A stretch of DNA of 64,000 nucleotides from JBBRHQ01 sp963781345 (GTDB taxonomy: Bacteria > Actinomycetota > Thermoleophilia > Solirubrobacterales > 70-9): positions 1 to 64,000 of the forward strand of contig CAWAFQ010000009.1 in the NCBI GenBank assembly GCA_963781345.1, in the 5' to 3' direction. Numbering within the stretch: the first letter of the stretch is position 1; the number at the start of each line of letters is the position of its first letter. The notes below the pieces were generated by a model. That model searched no databases and was not told where the DNA came from. It saw only the letters and a list, made by a program, of their open reading frames with translations. Position numbers and translations under genes: made by a program. Below are positions 53,744 to 61,468 of the stretch, piece after piece.

Positions 53744-55290
53744 ATGCCCCGAAAGCGAACAACGGCAGCCCTTCTCCTCCTCGCCTGCGCGGCCGGATTC
53801 GCCGCGATCCTCCTCTCCGATGGGGGTCCGGCCGGCGACCTACCCGGCCCCGCGACGAGGCCCCCGCAGGCCGCGGCGCCCCGGGCCCAGTTCACGGCAC
53901 CGTCGCTGTATCCGGTGTTCAGCCCCTCGCGCCACCACTACGTCGCCAGGTGTGGAAGCGGTCTCCTGCCGGTCTCGGTGGTCGCCGGGCGGGGGACGCG
54001 GGTCGAGGTGGGCGGCGCAGGCGCCCCCAGGTCGGGGAGGTTTGTCGCCGATGCGCCGGTGAGGGCGGGCCAGGACTTCGAGATGGTCGCGAGCAGGGGC
54101 CCACGGCGCGAGTCCTACGAGGTCCGATGCCTGCCCGCCGGCTTCCCCGGCTGGGCGTACCAGCGTCTCGGCGACCCACCTCCCGGGCTGTTCACGGTCA
54201 GCGTCAAGGGCAAGCGCGGAGACCCCTGGGTGATCGTCTTCGACCAGGCCGGGACTCCGCGATGGTGGACCAGGCCGGCGACCCGGACGCTCTGGTCGCA
54301 GATCCTCGGCGACGGGACGGTCGCCTGGGCCCGCGCATTCGGCGATGGCTACGGCCTCGACCCGAGGATGGCCCATGAGGTGCACTCGCTCTCGGGCGGC
54401 CCGGCCCGGCTGGTGCGGACCGAGGGGACGATCACCGACGGCCACGAGTTCCAGCAGCTGCCCGACGGCAACCTGCTGCTCGACAGCTTCCGTCCGCAGA
54501 CCGGCCTCGACCTGGCCCGCTACGCCGCGCCCCGCGGCGGACAGCGGGGTCTCGCCGACGCCTCGGTGGTCACGGCCGAGATCCAGGAGGTCGACTCCGC
54601 CGGCGAGGTCGTCTGGCGCTGGAACTCGCTGCGCCACATCTCGCTCGACGAGACCGGCCGCTGGTGGCGCAACGTTCTCATCCAACCCTCATCCCGGTCC
54701 CGGCGGCACCCCTACCTACGACGCGGTCCACATCAACGCGATCGAGCCCTTCGGGCCCGACCGGCTGATCATCTCGACCCGCCACACCGACGCGATCTAC
54801 TGCATCGAGCGCTCAACCGGCCGCATCCTCTGGAAGTTGGGCGGCACGCGAACCCCGGAGTCGCTGAGGATCCTTGCCGATCCCTACCCGGCGGGACAGC
54901 TCTTCGGCGGACCCCACGACGTCCGCGTCGACGCCGCCGGCGTGCTCAGCGTCTACGACGACGCCACCCATCGACCTCGGCCGCCGCGGCTTGTGCGCTA
55001 CCGCCTCGATCTGAAGAAGCGGACCGCGACCTTCCTCGACCAGTTCACCGACCCCGAGATCACCGCCAGCCACTGCTGCGGGTCGGCCAGGCAGATGGGC
55101 GGCGGTTGGCTCGTCGACTGGGGGGACAACCCTGTGCTCACCGGCTTCGAGGCCGGCGGGCGGATCGGCTTCAGGCTGCGCCTGCCAACCTCCTCCTACC
55201 GGGCGATACCGGTGCCTCGTGGTGCTGTTCCCAGAGGGGGGCTTCGACCGCGCGCTCGAGCTCTCGGAGGGCGGCGCGCCCGCGCCCTGA
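53744..55290 (+). CDS. secreted arylsulfotransferase (ASST)-like protein, frame-broken
   Basis: ATG at 53744 with a signal peptide or anchor (ALLLLACAAGFAAILLSDGG). The beta-propeller body has FTVSVKGKRGDPWVIVFDQA, ITDGHEFQQLPDGNLLLDSF and VVWRWNSLRHISLDETGRW. A break near 54695 leads to VHINAIEPFGPDRLIISTR, HTDAIYCIERSTGRILWKLG and QLFGGPHDVRVDAAG; a second break near 55215 leads to PEGGFDRALELSEGGAPAP and TGA 55288-55290. The H-x-IN-x and GPHD blocks match the actinobacterial/fungal ASST_2 group. Such enzymes move sulfate between phenolic compounds, but the actinobacterial branch is mostly uncharacterised. Confidence 0.75.
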
Positions 55291-55349
55291 GCCTCTCTCA
55301 CTCAGGTTTCACCTGAATCGGGCGGCGACCGGCTATCCTGCAAAGCAGC

Positions 55350-55376
55350 TTGGCACTCTCCTATGTAGAGTGCCAA
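55350..55376 (+). promoter_or_regulatory. CIRCE operator upstream of groES
   Basis: TTGGCACTC (55350-55358), 9-nt spacer, GAGTGCCAA (55368-55376): a perfect inverted repeat of the CIRCE type (consensus TTAGCACTC-N9-GAGTGCTAA). HrcA binds it to repress heat-shock genes. A TATCCT hexamer at 55334-55339 just upstream is a candidate -10. Confidence 0.93.
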
Positions 55377-55448
55377 TCTGCCTCGGGGTCCACAGTGGCC
55401 GCCAGGCGCAGAGTCCGTAGAACTTCTGACCACACGGAGGTACAACGA

Positions 55449-55736
55449 ATGAAGCTGAAGCCCCTCGGGGACCGGCTGATCGTCAAGCCGCTTGACGAGG
55501 AAGCGACGACTGCCAGTGGCATCGTCCTTCCCGACACGGCCAAGGAGAAGCCACAGAAGGGCAAGGTCGTCGCCGTCGGAGACGGTGCGATCAACGAGGA
55601 CGGCAGCCGCCGCCCGCTCGACGTGAGTGAGGGCGATGAGGTCCTCTACTCCAAGTACGGCGGCACCGAGATCACCGTCGAGGACGACGAACTGCTCGTG
55701 CTTCGCGAGTCGGACGTCCTCGCCAAGGTCACCTGA
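55449..55736 (+). CDS. groES: co-chaperonin GroES
   Basis: 95 residues from ATG 55449, with a GGAGG ribosome site 8 nt upstream. The sequence starts MKLKPLGDRLIVKPLDEEAT and has the mobile loop EEATTASGIVLPDTAKEKPQ (residues 17-36), GKVVAVGDG and GDEVLYSKYGGTEI. It caps the GroEL ring as a heptamer. It is controlled by the CIRCE operator and followed 79 bp later by groEL. Confidence 0.97.
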   Translation: MKLKPLGDRLIVKPLDEEATTASGIVLPDTAKEKPQKGKVVAVGDGAINEDGSRRPLDVSEGDEVLYSKYGGTEITVEDDELLVLRESDVLAKVT

Positions 55737-55751
55737 ACAACAGACTGAAAC

Positions 55752-55790
55752 CGCGCCGCGCGCGAGTTCGCAAGACAGGCACGCGGCGCG
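55752..55790 (+). promoter_or_regulatory. stem-loop between groES and groEL
   Basis: CGCGCCGCG (55752-55760) pairs with CGCGGCGCG (55782-55790) across a 21-nt loop, ending 25 nt before the groEL start. A short CTCTT follows. It may be a partial terminator or RNA-processing site that sets the groES:groEL ratio. Confidence 0.55.
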
Positions 55791-55815
55791 CTCTTAAACA
55801 GGAAGGAACGAATAG

Positions 55816-57453
55816 ATGGCTCACAAAGAGCTGAAGTTCAGTGAGGATGCGCGAAAGGCGCTACAGGACGGCGTCGATGCCGTCGCCAACGCGGTCAAGG
55901 TCACCCTTGGCCCGAAGGGACGCTACGTCGTCCTCGACAAGAAGTTCGGCGCCCCGACGATCACCAACGACGGCGTCACCATCGCTCGCGAGATCGAGGT
56001 CGAGGACGTCTTCGAGAACCAGGGCGCCCAGCTGGTACGCGAGGTCGCCACGGCGACCAACGACGTCGCCGGTGACGGCACCACCACCGCGACCCTGCTG
56101 GCGCAGATCATCGTCCGCCAGGGGCTGAAGAACGTGGCCGCCGGCGCCAACCCGCTCGCCCTTCGCCGCGGGATCGAGAAGGCCGTCGACCAGGTGGTCG
56201 AGAACCTTCGCGAGAAGCAGTCGAAGGAGGTCTCCGGCAAGGACCAGATCTCACGAGTCGCCGCAATTTCCGCGGCCGACGAGGAGATCGGCGACGTCAT
56301 CGCCGACGCGATCGAGAAGGTCGGCAAGGACGGGGTCGTCAACGTCGAGGAGGGCCAGACCTTCGGGATGGAGCTCGAGTTCACCGAGGGCATGCAGTTC
56401 GACAAGGGCTACATCTCGCCCTACATGGTCACCGACCAGGACCGCATGGAGGCGGTGCTGGAGGAGCCTTACGTCCTCATCGCCAACCAGAAGATCGGCT
56501 CGGTGCGCGACGTGCTGCCGGTCCTCGAGCAGGTCATGCAGGGCGGCAAGCCGCTGCTGATCGTCGCCGAGGACGTCGAGGGCGAGTGCCTCGCGACTCT
56601 GGTCGTCAACAAGCTCCGCGGCACCTTCACGGGCGTCGCGGTCAAGGCACCCGGGTTCGGCGATCGCCGCAAGCGGATGCTCGAGGACATCGGGATTCTC
56701 ACCGGTGGCGAGGTCATCACCGAGGAGATGGGCCTGAAGCTGGAGAACACCCAGCTCTCCCAGCTCGGACAGGCCCGTCGCGTCGTCGTCTCCAAGGACA
56801 CGACCACGATCATCGACGGCGGTGGCGAGGGCGATGACATCAAGGGTCGCATCAAGCAGATCAAGCAGGAGATCGAGAACACCGACTCCGACTTCGATCG
56901 CGAGAAGCTCCAGGAGCGTCTCGCCAAGCTGGCCGGCGGCGTTGCCGTCGTCAAGGTCGGCGCTGCGACCGAGACCGAGATGAAGGAGAAGAAGCACCGT
57001 GTCGAGGACGCCCTCCAGGCGACCCGGGCGGCGCTCGAAGAGGGTGTCGTGCCCGGAGGCGGCGTTGCTCTGCTGAACGCCCAGGCCGCGCTCGACATCG
57101 ACTCCTTCGGCGATCCCGATGAGCAGACCGGCGCCAGGATCATCGCCCGCTCGCTCGAGGAGCCGGTCCGGCAGATCGCCGAGAACGGTGGTCTCGAGGG
57201 CTCGGTCGTCGTCAACAAGGTCCGCGACCTGAAGCCCGGCGAGGGCCTCAACGCCGCGACCGGCGAGTACGGCGACCTGATCAAGGCCGGCGTCATCGAC
57301 CCGACCATGGTGACGCGCTCGGCGCTGCAGAATGCGGCCTCGATCGCGAAGAACATCCTGACGACGGAGTGCATCGTCGCCGAGCCGCCCGAGAAGGAAG
57401 GCGCCGGCGGCATGCCCGGCGGCGGCATGCCCGACATGGGCGGGATGATGTAG
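55816..57453 (+). CDS. groEL: chaperonin GroEL
   Basis: 545 residues from ATG 55816, ribosome site AGGAAGGA 9 nt upstream. ATP-driven folding chamber. Landmarks: LGPKGRYVVLDKKFGAPTIT, NDGVTIAREIEVEDVFENQG, the ATPase motif DVAGDGTTTATLLAQ near residue 83-97, apical VLEQVMQGGKPLLIVAEDVE, and the C-terminal Gly/Met tail (GGMPGGGMPDMGGMM). The actinobacterial arrangement of groES-groEL with CIRCE is conserved. No frame problem. Confidence 0.98.
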   Translation: MAHKELKFSEDARKALQDGVDAVANAVKVTLGPKGRYVVLDKKFGAPTITNDGVTIAREIEVEDVFENQGAQLVREVATATNDVAGDGTTTATLLAQIIVRQGLKNVAAGANPLALRRGIEKAVDQVVENLREKQSKEVSGKDQISRVAAISAADEEIGDVIADAIEKVGKDGVVNVEEGQTFGMELEFTEGMQFDKGYISPYMVTDQDRMEAVLEEPYVLIANQKIGSVRDVLPVLEQVMQGGKPLLIVAEDVEGECLATLVVNKLRGTFTGVAVKAPGFGDRRKRMLEDIGILTGGEVITEEMGLKLENTQLSQLGQARRVVVSKDTTTIIDGGGEGDDIKGRIKQIKQEIENTDSDFDREKLQERLAKLAGGVAVVKVGAATETEMKEKKHRVEDALQATRAALEEGVVPGGGVALLNAQAALDIDSFGDPDEQTGARIIARSLEEPVRQIAENGGLEGSVVVNKVRDLKPGEGLNAATGEYGDLIKAGVIDPTMVTRSALQNAASIAKNILTTECIVAEPPEKEGAGGMPGGGMPDMGGMM

Positions 57454-57490
57454 CCAGGCGGTACCTTCGCCCTAACAGGCGAGTGTTTGG

Positions 57491-57522
57491 CGAGAGGCCC
57501 GGGCATCCCCCCGGGCCTCTCG
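57491..57522 (+). terminator. rho-independent terminator after groEL
   Basis: CGAGAGGCCCGGG (57491-57503) and CCCGGGCCTCTCG (57510-57522) form a perfect 13-bp stem with a 6-nt loop. There is no T-run; hairpin-only terminators of this kind are common in high-GC actinobacteria. Confidence 0.8.
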
Positions 57523-57538
57523 CGTTGAGGGCGGCAGC

Positions 57539-57655
57539 GGACTCGTCCCGGAGGCGGCGACTCGTCCCGGAGGCCGGCGACACGTCCCGGGGCGGCGACT
57601 CGTCCCGGAGGCCGGCGAATCGTCCCGAGGGCGGCGAATCGGGAATCTCGGACCC
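57539..57655 (+). repeat. tandem array of about six 17-20-bp units
   Basis: Units built on GACTCGTCCCGGAGGC recur at intervals of 17-20 bp: GACTCGTCCCGGAGGCG, GACTCGTCCCGGAGGCCG, GACACGTCCCGGGGCG, GACTCGTCCCGGAGGCCG, GAATCGTCCCGAGGGCG and a degenerate GAATCGGGAA. The array lies between the groEL terminator and palindrome B, in a 368-bp gap without a gene. Confidence 0.75.
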
Positions 57656-57672
57656 CTGGGCGATCCGGGGCG

Positions 57673-57683
57673 TGCAAATTGCA
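57673..57683 (+). promoter_or_regulatory. palindrome TGCAAATTGCA, possible operator
   Basis: An 11-bp perfect palindrome in an AT-richer pocket of an otherwise GC-rich gap. Two copies of ATCGCCACAT follow at 57700 and 57744. It could be a regulator site for the DUF559 gene, but no promoter is clear. Confidence 0.3.
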
Positions 57684-57757
57684 TGAGACCGGCGCGTCGA
57701 TCGCCACATTCAGCGCACCCCGCGCCTGCCCGCCGCCGGCAAAATCGCCACATGCCG

Positions 57758-57806
57758 GTCGAGTGGACGAAACCCTCTGAATATCGAGGTCGATCGTCCA
57801 CTCGAC
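57758..57806 (+). repeat. palindromic element copy B, upstream of the DUF559 gene
   Basis: GTCGAGTGGACGA (57758-57770) and TCGTCCACTCGAC (57794-57806) are perfect 13-bp arms around a 23-nt centre with internal pairing CCTC/GAGG. The arms match copies A and C base for base over the 12-bp core. It ends 14 bp before the GTG start of the DUF559 gene. Confidence 0.85.
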
Positions 57807-57820
57807 AGGGGGGGCGCCTG

Positions 57821-58733
57821 GTGGATCGCGGCATCGCGGGCCTCGCGGAGGCCCAGCACAATGTCGTCGCCCTCTCACAGCTGCTCGAGTTGGGGCTCTC
57901 CGAGGGCGCCGTCTGGCACCGTGCCGCCGCGGGACGGCTCCACCTCGTCTACCGGGGCGTCTACGCCGTCGGAAGCCCGAGGCTGAGCAGAGAGGGTCGC
58001 CTGTTGGGCGCGGTCCTCGCCTGCGGACCCGGTGCTGCGATCGCCTATCGCTCCGCAGCCTGCCTGCTCGGGTTGCTCGAGGACTCCAGGGCGGTCATAG
58101 ACGTCGCCGCCCCGAACAGACGCGGGCGGTCGATCGACGGAATAGCGGCGCACGCCTCTGTCCTGACCCCGGATGATCTGACGCAGGTCGACGCGGTTCC
58201 GCTGCACCTCACTGCCACGCACCCTTCTCGATCTGGCAGGGGTGGTGGGCGAAAGGCGGCTGCGAGCGGCGCTTCGCCGGGCCGAGGTCCTTCGTATCCT
58301 CGACGTGGGCGAGGTCGAGGCCGCCGCGCGCCGCGTCAAGCGGCCACGGGGCGTCGTCACCCTTCGCCGCGTGATCGCCGAATTCGACACCGACCTGCTC
58401 TACGCTGAGAGCGGTCTGGAGGAGAGCTTCCTGGACCTGTGCCGGACGGCTGGCCTGCCGAAGCCGGAAGTCAACGTTCCTCTCGTCGTTGACGGGCTCG
58501 AGATCCGCGCCGACTGCCTCTGGCGGGCCCAGCGCCTGATAGTCGAGCTGGACGGCCACCGCTTCCACAGCACGCCCTCGGGTGTCGAGCGAGACAAACG
58601 CCGCGACCAGCGCCTGCTTCTCGCGGGATGGACGACCGTGCGGGTGACCTGGAGCCAGGTCCGTCGCGAACCGTTCGCGCTGGTCGACATGCTCGGCAGA
58701 CTGCTGGCGCAGCGAAGCCAAATCGGCGGTTGA
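57821..58733 (+). CDS. AbiEi-like HTH plus DUF559 endonuclease-fold protein, one frame break
   Basis: GTG at 57821. The N-terminal half is an AbiEi-antitoxin-type winged helix: GIAGLAEAQHNVVALSQLLE, LGLSEGAVWHRAAAGRLHLV and YRGVYAVG (the classic H-R-G-VYAVG). A one-base shift near 58215 (TLLDLAGVVGERRLRAALRR on the other side) is the only break. The C-terminal DUF559 domain (Vsr-like endonuclease fold) has SGLEESFLDLCRTAGLPKPE, IRADCLWRAQRLIVELDGHR and the E-D/K type motif VERDKRRDQRLLLAGW-TTVRVTW. Such genes are abundant in actinobacteria and often linked to defence or toxin-antitoxin systems. Here it is bracketed by two copies of the same palindrome. Confidence 0.8.
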
Positions 58734-58736
58734 CGG

Positions 58737-58787
58737 CGTCGAGTGGACGAAAACCCTCGTATGGCGCGGGGAATCGTCCACTCGACG
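58737..58787 (+). repeat. palindromic element copy C, downstream of the DUF559 gene
   Basis: CGTCGAGTGGACGA (58737-58750) and TCGTCCACTCGACG (58774-58787), perfect 14-bp arms, 23-nt centre starting AAACCCT. It begins 3 bp after the DUF559 stop codon (58731-58733). Same orientation as A and B. Confidence 0.85.
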
Positions 58788-58846
58788 CCCGCGGGGCGCC
58801 CCGCCCCGCCCCCGGGCACTCCGCCCCGGGCGCCCCGCCCCGTGGC

Positions 58847-59728
58847 TCAGCCCTCGGCGAGGACGTCGGCCATCCGCTGCGGCTCGACACCGAGCTCGCG
58901 GGCGTCGGCGCTGCCGCGCTTGCTGAGCATCGGCACCTCCATCAGCTCCGCCTCCTCCCATGTTGCGAAGACGGACTCACCGAAGGCGCGGCGCAGGGCG
59001 AGAAGACTCCAGCGAACGACCGGCAGCGGCACGTGCACGAGGGGGCGCGGTCGGCCGGCGATGCGGCTGACGAGGTCCGACATCTGGTTGTAGTCGAGGA
59101 TCTCGGGGCCGGCGAGTTCGTAGCGCTCGCGGCCGGCGCCATCGAGGGCGCCGATCACGGCGGCGGCTGCGTCCTTGGCCCAGATCGGCTCGAAGCGGGC
59201 CGTCCCCTCGCCCGAGACCGGCATCACCGGCAGAAAGGAGAAGCGGCGCAGCAGCGTGATCCAGGGGTCGGATTGGTCGTAGACGATCGAGGGGGCGAAG
59301 ACCAGCGTCTCCAGCGGCGAGGTTCGCACCGCCTCCTCCGCAAGCGCCTTTGCGCGGAAGAAGCGGGTCCGCTGGAAGCTGGTGGCGCCGAGCGCGGAGA
59401 AGAAGACGAACCTCCCCACACCGGCCCTCTCGGCGGCGCGCAGAAGGCGAACCGTGGCGAGGCCGTTCAACTCCTCGATCCGCCGCGGTGGCTGGTCGCG
59501 GATCGCCGCTGCCAGGTGGATTACGGTGTCGACCCCGCGCAGCGCCTGGCGCAGGCGGTAGGGATCCGAGAGCTCGCCCAGATCACCGAGGGTGATCTGG
59601 ACATCGACCCGGTGCGGACCCAGGCCCCGGGGCTCACGGACGAGGCAGCGAACCGGATCGCCGCGCTCGAGAAGCTGCGGCAACAGACGCGAGCCGACGC
59701 TTCCGGTGGCGCCGGTCAGCAGCAGCAT
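58847..59728 (-). CDS. NAD(P)-binding atypical SDR (NDUFA9-like)
   Basis: 293 residues from ATG 59728. MLLLTGATGSVGSRLLPQLL carries TGATGxxGxxL, and VIHLAAAIRDQPPRRIEELN then GRFVFFSALGATSFQRTRFF place it in the atypical SDR group related to complex I subunit NDUFA9. The catalytic YxxxK is replaced by a FRAKALAEEAVR segment, as in this group. It may act on a quinone or lipid-linked substrate; the target is unknown. It is alone, divergent from the ferredoxin gene and downstream of palindrome C on the other strand. Confidence 0.85.
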   Translation of the reverse strand: MLLLTGATGSVGSRLLPQLLERGDPVRCLVREPRGLGPHRVDVQITLGDLGELSDPYRLRQALRGVDTVIHLAAAIRDQPPRRIEELNGLATVRLLRAAERAGVGRFVFFSALGATSFQRTRFFRAKALAEEAVRTSPLETLVFAPSIVYDQSDPWITLLRRFSFLPVMPVSGEGTARFEPIWAKDAAAAVIGALDGAGRERYELAGPEILDYNQMSDLVSRIAGRPRPLVHVPLPVVRWSLLALRRAFGESVFATWEEAELMEVPMLSKRGSADARELGVEPQRMADVLAEG

Positions 59729-59911
59729 CGGGCTCTGGGGGTCTTGCCGGGGAAGGTCATGCTGGTCGACGAAACCCTAGTCGCTGCGATCCTCGGGGCC
59801 GCTCACGCGGGGTCGGGGGACATCCGGCATCCATCTCCGTAAAATGGCCGCTCCGCTTGACCGGACAGCCCGGCGGGCACCCGAGAAAGACGACTTAGGA
59901 GACGGCCTCGA

Positions 59912-60178
59912 ATGACCTATGTCATCGCGGAACCCTGTATCGGAGAGAAGGACAACTCGTGCGTCGAGGTCTGCCCGGTGGACTGCATCCACCCGACCCC
60001 GGACGAGCCCGACTACGACGCGGCGCCCCAGCTCTACATCGACCCCGATGAGTGCATCGACTGCGACGCCTGCGTCGAGGCGTGCCCGGTTGACGCCTGC
60101 TTTGCCGAGGACCAGCTCCCCGCCGAGTGGGCGAAGTACGCGGAAATCAACGTCGAGTACTACAAGAGCAAGGCGTAG
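59912..60178 (+). CDS. fdxA: 7Fe ferredoxin (3Fe-4S and 4Fe-4S)
   Basis: 88 residues from ATG 59912, AGGAGA ribosome site 11 nt upstream. Cysteines at 9, 17 and 21 (C-x7-C-x3-CP) and 63 fit a 3Fe-4S site, and C48-x2-C51-x2-C54-x3-C58P with C25 the 4Fe-4S cluster. The sequence MTYVIAEPCIGEKDNSCVEV is that of actinobacterial FdxA, an electron carrier for P450s and reductases. It is followed by a terminator and the convergent mrp gene. Confidence 0.93.
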   Translation: MTYVIAEPCIGEKDNSCVEVCPVDCIHPTPDEPDYDAAPQLYIDPDECIDCDACVEACPVDACFAEDQLPAEWAKYAEINVEYYKSKA

Positions 60179-60213
60179 CTGCGGCGCTCCGCCAGTTCCG
60201 AAGGCTTTGAGAG

Positions 60214-60235
60214 GGGCGGCCCCGGCCGCCCTTTC
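60214..60235 (+). terminator. hairpin terminator after the ferredoxin gene
   Basis: GGGCGGCC and GGCCGCCC form a GC-rich stem (60214-60231) with a TTTCT tract after it. It lies between the convergent fdxA and mrp genes and could serve both. Confidence 0.75.
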
Positions 60236-60240
60236 TCGTG

Positions 60241-61389
60241 CTACTGGATGACGGGCAGCTCGGTGCCGCTCAGCGGCGGCGGCTCCGCTGCAGCCGGAAC
60301 GGCCTGAAGCACCGGTAGCTCCTGCGGGGTCGAGGCGATGATCCCGCGGGCCGCCTGGCGGATCGCCTGCGAAGCGGGGGCATCGGGATTGGCGGTCACC
60401 AGCGGCTCGCCCGAGTCGGCGTGCTCGCGCAGGTCCTCTGAGAGCGGGACCTTTCCGAGCAGCGGGATGTCGAGCTCGTCGGCGAGCAGCTCACCGCCGC
60501 CCTCGCCGAAGATCGTGAAGCGCTGGCCGTCGGGGGTGGTGAAGCCGGACATATTCTCGATCACTCCGAGCATCTCGAGGTCGACCTTCTCGGCCATCTC
60601 GGCGGCGCGTCGCGCGACCGACTGGGCCGCAGGTTGCGGGGTGGTGACGACGATGATCTTCGCCTGCGGGAGCAGCTGTGCGAGGGTCATCGAGACGTCG
60701 CCGGTGCCGGGCGGGAGGTCGAGCAGCAGGTACTCGAGCTCACCCCAGGCGACGTCCTCGAGGAACTGCTGGATCGCCTTGTGCAGCATCGGGCCACGCC
60801 AGACGACGGCGGCGTTCTCCTCGACGAAGAAGCCGATCGACATCACCTTGACGCCCGACGGCGTCTCCAGGGGGAGGATCTTGCGCTCGGCGTTGACCTC
60901 GGGCTTGTCGTTGACCCCGAGCATGCGCGGGATCGAGTAGCCGTAGACGTCGCAGTCGAGCGCCCCGGCCGAGTGGCCGTCGGCTTGGAGCGCGGCGGCG
61001 AGGTTGGCGGTCATCGTCGACTTGCCGACGCCGCCCTTGCCGGAGGCGACGCAGATCACGTTCTTGACCTGGGCGAGGGCGCCCTCGGGCAACTTGCCCC
61101 GCCCCAGCACCTGCTGCAGGTTTCCCTTCTCATCGTCGCTGAGGACGTCGAAGCCGACCTCGACCCCGGTCACCCCGTCTAGCGAGGAGACCTGCTGGGC
61201 GACCGCCTGCTGGAAGTGGGAGCGGATCGGGCAGCCGGGGGTCGTCAGGGAGACGACGACGTTGACCCTGCCGTCGTCGCGGACCTCGATCGAGCGGACC
61301 ATTCCGAGCTCGACGATCGAACGCCTCAGCTCGGGGTCTATGACTGCTCGCAGCTTCTCGGTGATCTCGTCGTTCGTAGGCAATGGCAT
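60241..61389 (-). CDS. mrp: Mrp/NBP35-family Fe-S cluster carrier ATPase
   Basis: About 382 residues. ATG 61389 (MPLPTNDEITEK) is preferred because GACAAT at 61396-61401 lies 6 nt before it; GTG 61395 is the alternative. Residues 5-85 form a MIP18/DUF59 domain (EKLRAVIDPELRRSIVELGM). The deviant Walker A is VASGKGGVGKSTMTANLAAA near 115, then LDCDVYGYSIPRMLG and DLPPGTGDVSMTLAQLLP. The CxxC pair that binds the bridging cluster in classical ApbC/Nbp35 is absent (GVIENMSGFTTPDGQRFTIF has no Cys), as in many actinobacterial Mrp proteins. It is likely involved in Fe-S assembly. Confidence 0.9.
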   Translation of the reverse strand: MPLPTNDEITEKLRAVIDPELRRSIVELGMVRSIEVRDDGRVNVVVSLTTPGCPIRSHFQQAVAQQVSSLDGVTGVEVGFDVLSDDEKGNLQQVLGRGKLPEGALAQVKNVICVASGKGGVGKSTMTANLAAALQADGHSAGALDCDVYGYSIPRMLGVNDKPEVNAERKILPLETPSGVKVMSIGFFVEENAAVVWRGPMLHKAIQQFLEDVAWGELEYLLLDLPPGTGDVSMTLAQLLPQAKIIVVTTPQPAAQSVARRAAEMAEKVDLEMLGVIENMSGFTTPDGQRFTIFGEGGGELLADELDIPLLGKVPLSEDLREHADSGEPLVTANPDAPASQAIRQAARGIIASTPQELPVLQAVPAAAEPPPLSGTELPVIQ

Positions 61390-61395
61390 GGCCAC

Positions 61396-61401
61396 ATTGT
61401 C
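61396..61401 (-). promoter_or_regulatory. candidate -10 hexamer GACAAT for mrp
   Basis: On the minus strand GACAAT stands 6 nt before ATG 61389 and touches the alternative GTG 61395. It resembles the GATAAT site before crp. Confidence 0.35.
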
Positions 61402-61468
61402 TCAGAGGGGGAGAATCGGCCGCCGTCGCCCCTTGGCGCCTCGTATGCCGGCGATCGAAGGAGGAGAG

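Noticed and set aside
57539..57655. The short tandem array was considered as a CRISPR array.
   Set aside because: Units are directly adjacent with no unique spacers and are too short; no cas genes are near.
57758..58787. The palindrome-bracketed unit was considered as an insertion sequence with terminal inverted repeats.
   Set aside because: Each end is itself a complete palindrome in the same orientation, there is no transposase, and no target duplication was found; called a repeat family instead.
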